Shown here: positions 1-8,117 of the stretch, one piece after another | Position numbering within the stretch: the first letter of the stretch is position 1 | Layout: every line of letters begins with the position of its first letter | Assembly: GCA_034408685.1 (NCBI GenBank) | Contig: JAWXCP010000208.1 | Coordinates: forward strand, 1 to 19,070 | Length of the DNA stretch: 19,070 nucleotides | Source of the DNA: JANXVY01 sp034408685 | Lineage (GTDB): Bacteria > Pseudomonadota > Alphaproteobacteria > Rhizobiales > Hyphomicrobiaceae | Reading direction: 5' to 3' | Notes under the pieces: model-generated | Databases searched by the model: none | What the model was told of the DNA's origin: nothing | What the model saw: only the letters and a program-made list of their open reading frames with translations | Translations under genes and position numbers: made by a program

Positions 1-4
1 GGAG

Positions 5-3000
5 ATGAGTATAAAAGACAGGTTCTCAACCGCCACCGCCGCTAAAAACTCAACGTCCGTTCTCGATGTTGCCGCCGACGACACCGACAGCGAAGGCGTG
101 GGCCTGACCTACGCCATCGTGCAGCCAGCGGATGGTGGCGCGGCCGACGGCGCGCTTTTCACAATCGACCCGGCGACCGGCGTCCTGACGTTTGCCGCCG
201 CGCCGAACTTCGAGGCTCCCGCCGATGCCGGGGCCGATAACGGTTACGCCGTCACCGTGCGCGTGACTGACTCGGGCGGCCTCTCCGTCGACCAAACGCT
301 CACCGTCACCGTCTCCGACGTCAACGAAGCCCCGACCGCCGTCGCGGTCACGCCGCTCGCGCCGACCCTGTCGGAGGGCACGGACACGTCGGTGCCAGTC
401 AAGATTGCCGACATCGCGGTCACCGACGATGCGCTCGGCAGCGAGACGCTGACGCTCTCTGGCGCCGATGCGGCGCTGTTCGAAATCACCGGCAACGAGC
501 TGTTTCTCAAGGCCGGCGTAACGCTCAACTTTCAGCAAAAGTCTACGTACGACGTCACGATCACCGCCACCGATGCCGCTCTTGCGGCTGACGTTTCCCA
601 AGTATTCCAGTTGCTTATCGAGGAAGTTCCCATGGCTACGATTATCGGCACAATCAACAGCGAAACGCTCACCGGCACTTCGACCGCAGACACCATTTTG
701 GGCGTGAGCGGCTCTGATGTGATCAACGCTGGCGGCGGGAACGACTTCATCCTGCCCGGCGGCGGCGGTAACGACACCATCGATGGCGGCGCTGGCACGG
801 ACACGCTGGTCCTTTCGGGCGCGTATGCCAGCTACACGATCACCGCATCGGGCGGCACCTTCGTGTTCACCAGCACTGGTGGCGCGGTCACCACAGTGAC
901 TGGCACAGAAGTTGTGATCTTTGAAGATAAGGCGATCCGCCTCGTCGGCGCCGGTAGCGAATACGCGACGATCCAGGCTGGCGTTGATGCCGCTAACGTC
1001 GGCGAAGAGCTGCTCATTGCGGAGGGCACCTACACCGAGCAGGTCACGATTAGCGGCAAGAGCGACTTGACGCTGGTCGGCGTCGGCACCGTCACGGTTG
1101 AGGCACCCGCAGACGTGGTTTCGACGGTGACGTCGTCAAGCGGTCGCGAGCTGCATGGCGTCGTGACGGTTATCAACTCGACCAACGTCACGTTGAGCGG
1201 CCTCGACATCGACGGCAACGGCGTCGGTAACACGACCTCTGGCAGCAACCCGAACTTCGTCGGCGTGGTCTACCGCAACGCGTCGGGCACGCTGGACGAT
1301 GTCGATGTCACCGGCATCCGCTGGCCGTATGAGTCTGGCCTAACCCCCGGTGGCAACCCTGTCGTCAGCGGCGTTCAGCAAGGCGTTGGTGTTCAGGTCG
1401 ACAACGATACCGTGCTCGACTTCACGATGACGGGCGGGTCGATCTCCGACTTCCAGAAGAACGCCACGGTGTTCAACCGAGCTAACCTCAATGTAACCGG
1501 CGTCACGATCACCGGCGGCGGCGACCAGACGATCAACGCCCAAAACGGCATCCAGGCTCTGAACTCGACTGGCACGATCAGCGGCAACACGATCACCGCG
1601 ATCGGCTACGCTGGCCCAGCCTTCGCCTACTCCGGGGCTGTGCTCGCTTACGGCAATACCGACCTCGACATCACCAACAACACGATCGTCGGCTCGAACG
1701 ACGTCAATGCTGATGCCAAGGTCGTCGGCATCTTCATCTTCGATTTCGGCACGCCCAACAGCGGCGGCACCATTTCCGGCAACACGATTTCGTTCGTGGA
1801 CACGGGGATCGACGTCAGCGGCGACATCACGCCGACCGGCATCACGATCGGCGCCAACACAATTACCGACATCGACCCGAACGATCCGTTCACGGCTGGC
1901 GTCTCGTTCCAGCCAAACCCGAACGCGGTGCCATTCGATGTCACCGGCTCGGAAGGTGACGACGTCCTGACCGGCGGTGATGCGGCCGACACGCTCAACG
2001 GCTTGGGCGGCAACGACACGCTGACGGGTGGTGCTGGCGCTGACACGCTCAACGGCGGCAGCGGCGACGACACATACAATGTCGACTCCGATGACACGAT
2101 CGTCGACGCCAGCGGTATTGACAAAGTCCAAGCCAGCGCAGACTTCACGCTCGCGGCCGGCCTTGAGATCGAGAACCTGACCTCGTCTGGAACCGGCGTA
2201 GCACTGACCGGTAACGAGCTGGCCCAGACGACCACCGGCGATGCCGGCGACAACGTACTCACCGGCGGCGGTGGTGACGATGAGTTCGACGGTGGCGCTG
2301 GCATCGATACGCTCAAGCTGTCAGGCGCGATATCTGATTACGCACGCTCGACAGGTGCGGGCGGTGAACTCGTTTTGACGAACACGACGACCAACGAAGC
2401 CGTCACGGTTTCTGGCATCGAGGTCGTCGATTTCGAAACCGGTTCCGACTTCCGCCTGGTCGGCTTTGGCAGCGACTATGCGACGATCCAGGCTGGCATT
2501 GATGCGGCCGCCGATGGCGAGACAATCCTGGTTGCGGATGGGGTTTACACCGAGACGGTGACGATTTCAAAGTCGGTCAGCCTCGTTGGAGCAAACGCTG
2601 GCGTGTCGGGCAGCGACGGACACTCCGATGACAGTATTCTGCAGGGCGTATTCGTGCTGGCAGCTGACGGCATTTTGATCGACGGCTTCACGATCGATGG
2701 TGGCGGTACGTTGGGCCAGGGTATCCGCGGCAGCGGGTCCAACACGACCCACAGCAATATCACGATCGAAAACAACATTCTGACGGGTCAGACGTCGCAG
2801 CCGATCCTCATGGGATTTGGTTTCGGCGGCGGCATTGGCAGCACGAACTGGAACGTGTCTGACAACCTGATCACGAACATCAGCGGCAATAACGCAACGG
2901 GCATTGTGTTGTTCAATATCACTGGATTGGTGATCGACGACAACACCGTGGACCATGATCTCGCGGCATTCAGCGGTCGCCGTGGCGCAAATCTCGACGG

Positions 3001-6000
3001 GACTTCGGATGTGACCTTCACCGACAACACGATGTTGCTCGGCTTGGTCAATCCGGCCAGCGACCCGACAAACGCGGCATTCAATGCGGCGCGCTACGGC
3101 CTTCAGATCTCGATGTCGAACCAGGGTTCGTCAAACATCACGATCAGCGGCAACAGCTTTGATGGTGGCTACGATGGCGTCATTACGCTCGGCAACGGTG
3201 TGCTGAGCGACCTGACAATCGACGACAACTTCTTTACCAATTCGGTTATCGGCATCCGTCCGCAGGCTGGCACGAACACACCGATCGGCGAGATTACCGG
3301 GCTAACGATTACGAACAATACGTTCGATGACCAGGAACTTGGCGCCATTCGCGCGACGTCGGGCGGTACGGACCCCTACAGTGACGTCACTATCGAAGGT
3401 AATACGTTCATCGGCACTGCGACGGTCATCTTTACGCCTCTGACCGTGTCGGGTCCTGCCACAATTGATGGAACCGAACTTGCCGACCAGATCAACGGCG
3501 GTACGGGCAACGACACGCTCAACGGCTTGGGCGGCAACGACACGCTGACGGGTGGTGCTGGCTCTGACACGGTTGACGGCGGTGCGGGCACAGGCGACGT
3601 CGCCACCTTCACCGGGGTGCTGGCCGACTACGCGTTCACCTACGTCACAGACCCGGTCACTGGCGAAGTGCTTGGCTTCGATACGGTGACCAACATTGCT
3701 ACGGGCGATGTAGACACACTAACTGGTATTGAAGTGGTGACGATTGGCACGACGACAATTACGCTGGGTCAGCCGGTCCAAGTCTTCGTCGGCGGCTCGC
3801 TGGTTGGCACGTTTGCGACGATCCAGGCGGCCGTCAATGGCGCGCCCGACAACGCGACCGTGCGGATCGCTGCTGGCACCTACGCCGAGCAGGTCATCAT
3901 CGACGGCAAGACCGGTCTGACGCTGGAGGAAGTCGGCGGCGATGTCATCATCGAGTTCCCAGCGGTGTTTGAAAACGACGTCGCGGGTCTAGGCGCAACC
4001 CCAGTGTTAGCGGTCTACAACTCGACCGACGTGACGCTCAACGGGATCACCGTTGACGGCAACCGTGCCTTTACCGCTGGGCCGATGGTGTTCTTCATCG
4101 GCATCGACATCAACGCCAGCACGGGCGTCGTGGTCGACGGCGTGACGGTCACCGGAACCCGGTCGCCGGAGCCAACCGACCCGCTGTTTGCCACAGCCGG
4201 CAGCGACCTGTTCGGCGTCCAGGACGGCTTCTCGATCTACGCCTACCAGTCCGCCGACGTGTCGATCATCAACTCGACATTCGAGGACAGCCAGAAGGGC
4301 CACATCGTCGTCCAGGAAGTCACCGGCACCGTGCTGGTTGACAACAACACGATCGTTGGCGTCGGCGCGGATGGTCGCATCGCGCAGAACGGCATCGAGG
4401 TGTTTGACGCGCCGGTTGCACAAATCACCAACAACACGATTACGGGCATCAGCTATACGGACAACCCGGCTGGTGGCTTCGACGAGTTCGTTTCAACGGG
4501 CATTTTCGTTGGGAATTCGGCCGGTAGCACGGTGTCCGGCAACAGCATCACGGCGCCGCCGAACTCGGGCGATGTCACGGTCGAGGACGCCGACGGCCGC
4601 GTGTTCGGCATCGTTGTGTCCCTCTCTGACGGTACGTCGATCACCGACAACATCGTGACGGGTCTGCTCGGCGCCGACGATCATGGTGGCATCGCAGTCG
4701 AGACCAGTGCCAACATCGTTCTGACGGGCAACACGTTCACCAACCTCTCGGTGGCGTTGACGACGGTCGATGCTTCGGCGCCGGGCGGTACCCCGCTTGT
4801 CGGCACGGAGTTTGCCGATAACCTGACCGGTAGTGCTGGAGCGGATATTCTCGATGGGCTCGGCGGCAACGACACGCTCGATGGCGCTGGCGGCAACGAT
4901 ACGCTGATCGGCGGCATTGATGCCGACGCCATCGACGGCGGAGCGGATATCGATACCGTGACCTACGCCGCTTCAATAGCGGCTGTGGCGATCAACCTCA
5001 ATACCGGCATCGGAACGGGTGGGTCTGCTGAAGGCGACACGCTGACCAACATCGAGAATATAATCGGTTCGAATTTCGCCGATACGCTGACCGGCAATGC
5101 CACTGCCAACGTCTTGAACGGCGGCGCTGGCAACGACGCCATCGACGGTCTTGGTGGAATTGACACCATGATCGGTGGCCTCGGCGACGACAGATACACC
5201 GTCGATAATGCGGGCGATGTTGTAACGGAACTTGCTGGTGAAGGCCTCGACCGGGTATTCACCACCGTCAGCTACGCGCTTGCTGCCGGACAATCGATCG
5301 AGACCTTAATAACGACCAGCGGTTCTGGCCTCGTCCTGACCGGCAACGAAATTGCAAACACGCTGTTTGGCAATACCGGTAACGATACGCTTAATGGCGG
5401 CGGGGGGAATGACGTTCTCCAAGGCCTCGGCGGCATCGATACGATGGTCGGTGGTCTCGGCGATGACACGTACTACGTCGAGAACGTAGCCGACGTCGTG
5501 ACCGAACTCGCCGGTCAAGGCTTCGACCGCGTGAACACGACGGTCGACTACGTGCTCGCAAGTGGTCAGTCCATCGACCAGCTCGCAGCCGTCGGCACTG
5601 CGGGCCGCCGCCTGACAGGCAACGAAATAGCAAATACTCTGATCGGCAACGTTGGCGTCGATTTGCTGGATGGCGGCGCTGGCAATGATACGCTTGACGG
5701 GCGTGGTGGAGCCGACAACATGGTCGGTGGGCTTGGCGATGACTTGTTCTACGTCGACAACGCCTCTGATGTTGTGTTCGAGTTTGCGAGCGAAGGAACA
5801 GATCGGGTCTATTCTTCCACGAATTATACCCTCTCGGCTGGGCAGTCGATCGAGTCGCTCATAGCCCTCGGCGGTGTTGGCCTGCAATTGACAGGCAACG
5901 AGTTAGACAATTCGTTATTCGGTACCCTTAGCGTCGACACATTAAACGGCGGAGCTGGCAACGACTTCCTAGACGGTCGAAGTGGCGCCGATACGTTGAT

Positions 6001-6484
6001 CGGCGGATTGGGCGACGACCGGTACTTTGTTGACAACGTAAACGAGGTCGTGACCGAACTCGCCGGGCAGGGCTTTGACCGCATCACAACGACAGTCAAC
6101 TACACACTTGCCTCCGGGCAATCAATTGAGTCGCTGATCGCTGGCGGCGTCTCTGGCCTTAGGCTAACGGGCAACGAATTGGCGAACAATTTGTTCGGCA
6201 ATACTGGAGCCAACACGCTAGACGGTGGCGCTGGCAACGATGTCCTATCAGGTCTCGGCGGAGCTGACGTCTTCATGTTCGGCAATGCCTGGGGTTCCGA
6301 CCGCGTGGCAGACTTCCAGAACGACGTCGATACTCTCAACTTCTCGAATGTGACCGGCCTCGATGATTATAGCCAGCTCGTCGTTACGCAATCGGGCGCC
6401 AACTCGGTGATCTCATTTGGCGGCAACACGCTGACGGTGGTTAACGTTCTGGTTGCCGACCTCTCAGACGACGTCATCGTTTGA
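5..6484 (+). CDS. Giant secreted RTX / beta-helix calcium-binding protein (5' end possibly outside window)
   Basis: Type I secretion-type repeat protein, 2159 codons as seen, probably surface-bound or released, binding calcium through RTX nonapeptides (GGxGxDxLx). Seen in order: two cadherin-like repeats (about residues 1-110 and 111-208, each with DVNEAP-like or TITATD strands); an RTX patch (about 220-265); beta-helix 1 (about 318-645, opened by YATIQAGVDAA and TYTEQVTI); RTX (about 650-770); beta-helix 2 (about 822-1148, opened by YATIQAGIDAA); RTX (about 1152-1196); beta-helix 3 (about 1270-1592, opened by FATIQAAVNGA); RTX to the end. No cysteine and no N-terminal signal peptide are seen; the last ~70 residues, ending in LSDDVIV, look like a C-terminal type I signal. 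The alternation of beta-helix and RTX recalls AlgE alginate epimerases, but I find no DPH-type catalytic motif. The GGAG abuts the ATG at 5 and the frame is open to the edge, so this start is doubtful. Function unknown; adhesin or glycan-binding role is inference. Confidence 0.85.
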   Translation: MSIKDRFSTATAAKNSTSVLDVAADDTDSEGVGLTYAIVQPADGGAADGALFTIDPATGVLTFAAAPNFEAPADAGADNGYAVTVRVTDSGGLSVDQTLTVTVSDVNEAPTAVAVTPLAPTLSEGTDTSVPVKIADIAVTDDALGSETLTLSGADAALFEITGNELFLKAGVTLNFQQKSTYDVTITATDAALAADVSQVFQLLIEEVPMATIIGTINSETLTGTSTADTILGVSGSDVINAGGGNDFILPGGGGNDTIDGGAGTDTLVLSGAYASYTITASGGTFVFTSTGGAVTTVTGTEVVIFEDKAIRLVGAGSEYATIQAGVDAANVGEELLIAEGTYTEQVTISGKSDLTLVGVGTVTVEAPADVVSTVTSSSGRELHGVVTVINSTNVTLSGLDIDGNGVGNTTSGSNPNFVGVVYRNASGTLDDVDVTGIRWPYESGLTPGGNPVVSGVQQGVGVQVDNDTVLDFTMTGGSISDFQKNATVFNRANLNVTGVTITGGGDQTINAQNGIQALNSTGTISGNTITAIGYAGPAFAYSGAVLAYGNTDLDITNNTIVGSNDVNADAKVVGIFIFDFGTPNSGGTISGNTISFVDTGIDVSGDITPTGITIGANTITDIDPNDPFTAGVSFQPNPNAVPFDVTGSEGDDVLTGGDAADTLNGLGGNDTLTGGAGADTLNGGSGDDTYNVDSDDTIVDASGIDKVQASADFTLAAGLEIENLTSSGTGVALTGNELAQTTTGDAGDNVLTGGGGDDEFDGGAGIDTLKLSGAISDYARSTGAGGELVLTNTTTNEAVTVSGIEVVDFETGSDFRLVGFGSDYATIQAGIDAAADGETILVADGVYTETVTISKSVSLVGANAGVSGSDGHSDDSILQGVFVLAADGILIDGFTIDGGGTLGQGIRGSGSNTTHSNITIENNILTGQTSQPILMGFGFGGGIGSTNWNVSDNLITNISGNNATGIVLFNITGLVIDDNTVDHDLAAFSGRRGANLDGTSDVTFTDNTMLLGLVNPASDPTNAAFNAARYGLQISMSNQGSSNITISGNSFDGGYDGVITLGNGVLSDLTIDDNFFTNSVIGIRPQAGTNTPIGEITGLTITNNTFDDQELGAIRATSGGTDPYSDVTIEGNTFIGTATVIFTPLTVSGPATIDGTELADQINGGTGNDTLNGLGGNDTLTGGAGSDTVDGGAGTGDVATFTGVLADYAFTYVTDPVTGEVLGFDTVTNIATGDVDTLTGIEVVTIGTTTITLGQPVQVFVGGSLVGTFATIQAAVNGAPDNATVRIAAGTYAEQVIIDGKTGLTLEEVGGDVIIEFPAVFENDVAGLGATPVLAVYNSTDVTLNGITVDGNRAFTAGPMVFFIGIDINASTGVVVDGVTVTGTRSPEPTDPLFATAGSDLFGVQDGFSIYAYQSADVSIINSTFEDSQKGHIVVQEVTGTVLVDNNTIVGVGADGRIAQNGIEVFDAPVAQITNNTITGISYTDNPAGGFDEFVSTGIFVGNSAGSTVSGNSITAPPNSGDVTVEDADGRVFGIVVSLSDGTSITDNIVTGLLGADDHGGIAVETSANIVLTGNTFTNLSVALTTVDASAPGGTPLVGTEFADNLTGSAGADILDGLGGNDTLDGAGGNDTLIGGIDADAIDGGADIDTVTYAASIAAVAINLNTGIGTGGSAEGDTLTNIENIIGSNFADTLTGNATANVLNGGAGNDAIDGLGGIDTMIGGLGDDRYTVDNAGDVVTELAGEGLDRVFTTVSYALAAGQSIETLITTSGSGLVLTGNEIANTLFGNTGNDTLNGGGGNDVLQGLGGIDTMVGGLGDDTYYVENVADVVTELAGQGFDRVNTTVDYVLASGQSIDQLAAVGTAGRRLTGNEIANTLIGNVGVDLLDGGAGNDTLDGRGGADNMVGGLGDDLFYVDNASDVVFEFASEGTDRVYSSTNYTLSAGQSIESLIALGGVGLQLTGNELDNSLFGTLSVDTLNGGAGNDFLDGRSGADTLIGGLGDDRYFVDNVNEVVTELAGQGFDRITTTVNYTLASGQSIESLIAGGVSGLRLTGNELANNLFGNTGANTLDGGAGNDVLSGLGGADVFMFGNAWGSDRVADFQNDVDTLNFSNVTGLDDYSQLVVTQSGANSVISFGGNTLTVVNVLVADLSDDVIV
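621..634 (+). promoter_or_regulatory. Internal ribosome binding site and candidate start ATG at 632
   Basis: AGGAAG at 621-626 stands 5 bases before an in-frame ATG at 632 (residue 210 of the giant frame). The protein from there begins MATIIGTINSETLTGT, which reads like the normal N-terminus of an RTX protein. This could be the original start of the gene, with the cadherin-like part fused upstream, or a second start. A chance purine run in a coding region is the alternative. Confidence 0.4.
1987..2038 (+). repeat. 52-bp exact direct repeat, copy 1
   Basis: Identical over 52 bases to 3511-3562. It encodes the RTX stretch NGLGGNDTLTGGAG that leads the second and third modules of the giant protein. 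Identity at all codon positions suggests recent duplication or gene conversion rather than protein-level selection alone. Confidence 0.9.
3511..3562 (+). repeat. 52-bp exact direct repeat, copy 2
   Basis: Second copy of the 52-base sequence at 1987-2038, in the same reading frame, 1524 bases (508 codons) downstream. Recombination between the copies would delete one complete beta-helix module in frame. Confidence 0.9.
5087..6163 (+). repeat. Tandem C-terminal RTX units with a 276-bp period
   Basis: Units begin at the codons for LTGN: 5087, 5336, 5612, 5888, with the next start at 6164. The last three complete units are each exactly 276 bp (92 residues); the first is 249 bp. Each unit carries GGAGNDxLxG, then GGLGDDxYxVDN, VVTELAG, GxDRV, and (A/S)GQSIExL. 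A diverged copy of the same unit is at about 1966-2230. The copies differ at many bases, so they are older than the 52-bp repeat. Confidence 0.85.
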
Positions 6485-6526
6485 CGTCGAGAGGTTGAAT
6501 TCGGAAGACCCCTGATTGTAAGCCGC

Positions 6527-6570
6527 CACCCGATCAGCCGCGATCGCCTTCGCGACCGGTTGATCGGGTG
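6527..6570 (+). terminator. Stem-loop after the RTX gene, possible terminator
   Basis: A perfect 10-bp inverted repeat, CACCCGATCA (6527-6536) and TGATCGGGTG (6561-6570), encloses 24 bases that can pair further (GCCG with CGGT next to the main stem, one G-U pair included, or an inner CGCGA/TCGCG hairpin). It begins 42 bp after the stop codon of the giant gene. No T-run follows; the next bases are AAAACGAC. It may end transcription of the RTX gene or may be an inverted repeat left by a mobile element. Confidence 0.4.
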
Positions 6571-6599
6571 AAAACGACAGTACGTTTGTCGGTTAGACC

Positions 6600-6745
6600 G
6601 TGGGTCGCCAAAGCGCTCAATTGTGCTGGTCCATGCTTGAGCCCAAGACCATTGCCGCCGGTTGCTGCACTGCGAGACGGGTCGATACGGTCGAAGCGCT
6701 CGACGTGCGTTTGGAGACCGGGATGTCGTGGTCGATAACCTCTAT
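6600..6745 (-). pseudogene. Fragment of a sensor histidine kinase ATPase domain
   Basis: On the - strand, 6701 down to 6639 encodes ERFDRIDPSRS followed by GGNGLGL, which matches the F box and G2 box of PhoR-like kinases (ERFYRVDxSRS...GGTGLGLAIVKH). Just upstream, in another frame (6742 to 6716), EVIDHDIPV matches the preceding G1 region (usually D.GPGIP). Joining them needs a frameshift, and the AIV normally between GLGL and KH is missing. No dimerisation or sensor part is present. This is a short, decayed 3' end of a two-component kinase gene, clearly not functional. Identification rests on motifs only. Confidence 0.62.
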
Positions 6746-6966
6746 GACGGTTCATCGCGTGTTGATCGAGGATCGCGATTAGGAGTTCGTTAAGGAGCCT
6801 GATCTACAATTTTGGTTGAGACGGGTTGCGCCGTAGTGACTGGCGCATGGCATGAAGCCGCCGTTCTCCCCGGCCGATCCGGATTCATTCACAAGTTAGT
6901 AAAAATCATGACGCGGTGCGCCTTGTTTGGGCGGCCGACTGTCAATGTATCCGAATAGGTGATTCC

Positions 6967-7806
6967 ATGGCCGTGGTTGCGCAGGTTGAGGCAGATTCTT
7001 CGGCATTTGCTTTTCAAAGCCACAAGAAATTCGGAAATGAGTCCCCCGGCCTGCTTTCTGGCTTGTTAGGCGAGCTATTGACCTCGGCATTTCTCACAGC
7101 AACAACTGCGAGTATCGCCAATGCAATCATAAGTCGGCGATGGACCCGCAACACCAATCAGTTTGACTGTCACCTGCCGCAGATGCCGAGCCTCTTTCCG
7201 GAAGCGAGGCTTAGACTATGCTCAACCCATTTGGCGCTCGCCTGCCAACTTGGCGAGTACTACGATCATCTTAACTATTTACGGGATCTCAGCGCTCGCG
7301 TCGCCTCAAAGTCTCAAATCGAAGCGGAAATCGCTCCCATCGCACAGGCATGGCAAGCTCTGGCTATGTCAGCGGTGACCTGCATCAACCAGCTACTGCA
7401 GCAACTTCAGGACGATGCGCGTCAAGTCGACGAGGAACGCGCATTATTCGTCACTGACCTTTTGATGCGGGTTACGGCCGGCGAAACACCGTGCGTCGAC
7501 GCCTACGGCATGGCCAAGATCCCGGCGTGGGCTGATCGGCGCAATGAAACGAGAACTCGACGCGGCCTACAAGCTTTTCTACAATTAGAAGATAGCCTGC
7601 AACGCGTCGCGGTACTGGACGCTAGCGTGGACGGTATCGGCGTTCTGGGCCTCCAGAACGCGCATGTCGGGGCGCGTGTTGGCCTGCTGGTAAAGCCTGG
7701 CTACACCCTCGACGGCACGGTCGTGTGGGTCGACGGAATGCGTGCCGGAATTAAACTTAACGCGCCGCTTCCAGTTGATTTTCAGCCGCAGACTTACCAT
7801 TCCTGA
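6967..7806 (+). CDS. Protein with a C-terminal PilZ-like (c-di-GMP-binding) domain
   Basis: Predicted 279-residue soluble protein. The C-terminal part has the two PilZ signatures at a plausible spacing: RNETR (192-196, RxxxR) and DASVDG (218-223, DxSxxG), followed by beta strands ending GTVVWVDGMRAGIKL, the usual end of the PilZ barrel. The N-terminal ~185 residues are mostly helical and not recognised; 41-70 is moderately hydrophobic but not a clear membrane segment. ATG at 6967 is chosen because AGGTGA (6957-6962) precedes it by 4 bases; the frame also opens at GTG 6916, which lacks such a site. It faces the end of fliP across 311 bp of decayed DNA. A role in c-di-GMP control of motility or surface behaviour is inferred from domain and location. 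Confidence 0.72.
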   Translation: MAVVAQVEADSSAFAFQSHKKFGNESPGLLSGLLGELLTSAFLTATTASIANAIISRRWTRNTNQFDCHLPQMPSLFPEARLRLCSTHLALACQLGEYYDHLNYLRDLSARVASKSQIEAEIAPIAQAWQALAMSAVTCINQLLQQLQDDARQVDEERALFVTDLLMRVTAGETPCVDAYGMAKIPAWADRRNETRTRRGLQAFLQLEDSLQRVAVLDASVDGIGVLGLQNAHVGARVGLLVKPGYTLDGTVVWVDGMRAGIKLNAPLPVDFQPQTYHS

Positions 7807-8117
7807 ACGGCACGAACCGGGGACATGTCTGCCAGATTAGACTGGAAAAATTCCCTACAGTTGAAGTTGACTTATCCGCAGGCCGTCATCGGAGTAGACC
7901 CGATACATGCGCTGCCGGCTCGACGTCTCAACGTCGCGCCACAGCAGCACGAACAACCGCCGGTAGCCAAACCGTCGTCGCACCGTCGCTTGCGGCTTCA
8001 GCCGCTCGCGTAACCCAACATAGCTGAAGCGGACGCTAACCCAGACTGGACCAACGATCCGGGGCAAGTCCAACATCGCAGTCCGCGCTGGGACGTCACG
8101 TGGCTGGACACAAGACC
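7807..8117. other. Gap between convergent genes with insertion-sequence remnant
   Basis: This 311-bp stretch lies between the stop of the PilZ-domain gene and the stop of fliP, which point towards each other. Apart from the transposase fragment at about 7855-8013 I see no gene, and no clear terminator hairpin with a T-run for either neighbour. Confidence 0.6.
7855..8013 (-). pseudogene. IS3-family transposase (OrfB) fragment
   Basis: The - strand frame from 8013 to a stop at 7855 reads LRERLKPQAT, then RRRFGYRRLFVLL, and RQRMYRVYSDDGLRI. This follows the well-known segment of IS3-family OrfB upstream of the DDE core (LRxRLkxLA...RFGYRRLHVLLRREG....KRVYRLYREEGL). About 52 residues remain; the DDE integrase core and both IS ends are absent, so it is a dead remnant. 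It begins about 100 bp beyond the fliP stop, suggesting that an element once inserted at the end of the flagellar operon. Confidence 0.72.

Larger units (their letters stand above)
6485..6966. other. Non-coding stretch with decayed gene remains
   Basis: This 482-bp gap between the RTX gene and the PilZ-domain gene holds a stem-loop (6527-6570) and a broken histidine kinase fragment (about 6600-6745). From 6746 to 6956 I recognise nothing in either strand. A ribosome binding site for the following gene is at 6957-6962. Confidence 0.6.

Noticed and set aside
1340..2316. Long - strand open frames opposite the RTX gene (263 and 222 codons), with other similar ones along 50-6339
   Set aside because: They are shadows of repetitive GC-rich RTX and beta-helix codons; their translations are low-complexity and match no family.
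956..4780. Assignment of the giant protein as an alginate epimerase (AlgE type)
   Set aside because: The layout of beta-helix and RTX modules is similar, but no DPH-type active-site motif is visible in any of the three helices.
1987..6163. CRISPR-like or satellite repeats
   Set aside because: The repeats are in frame and encode RTX units of the giant protein, with no regular spacer structure.
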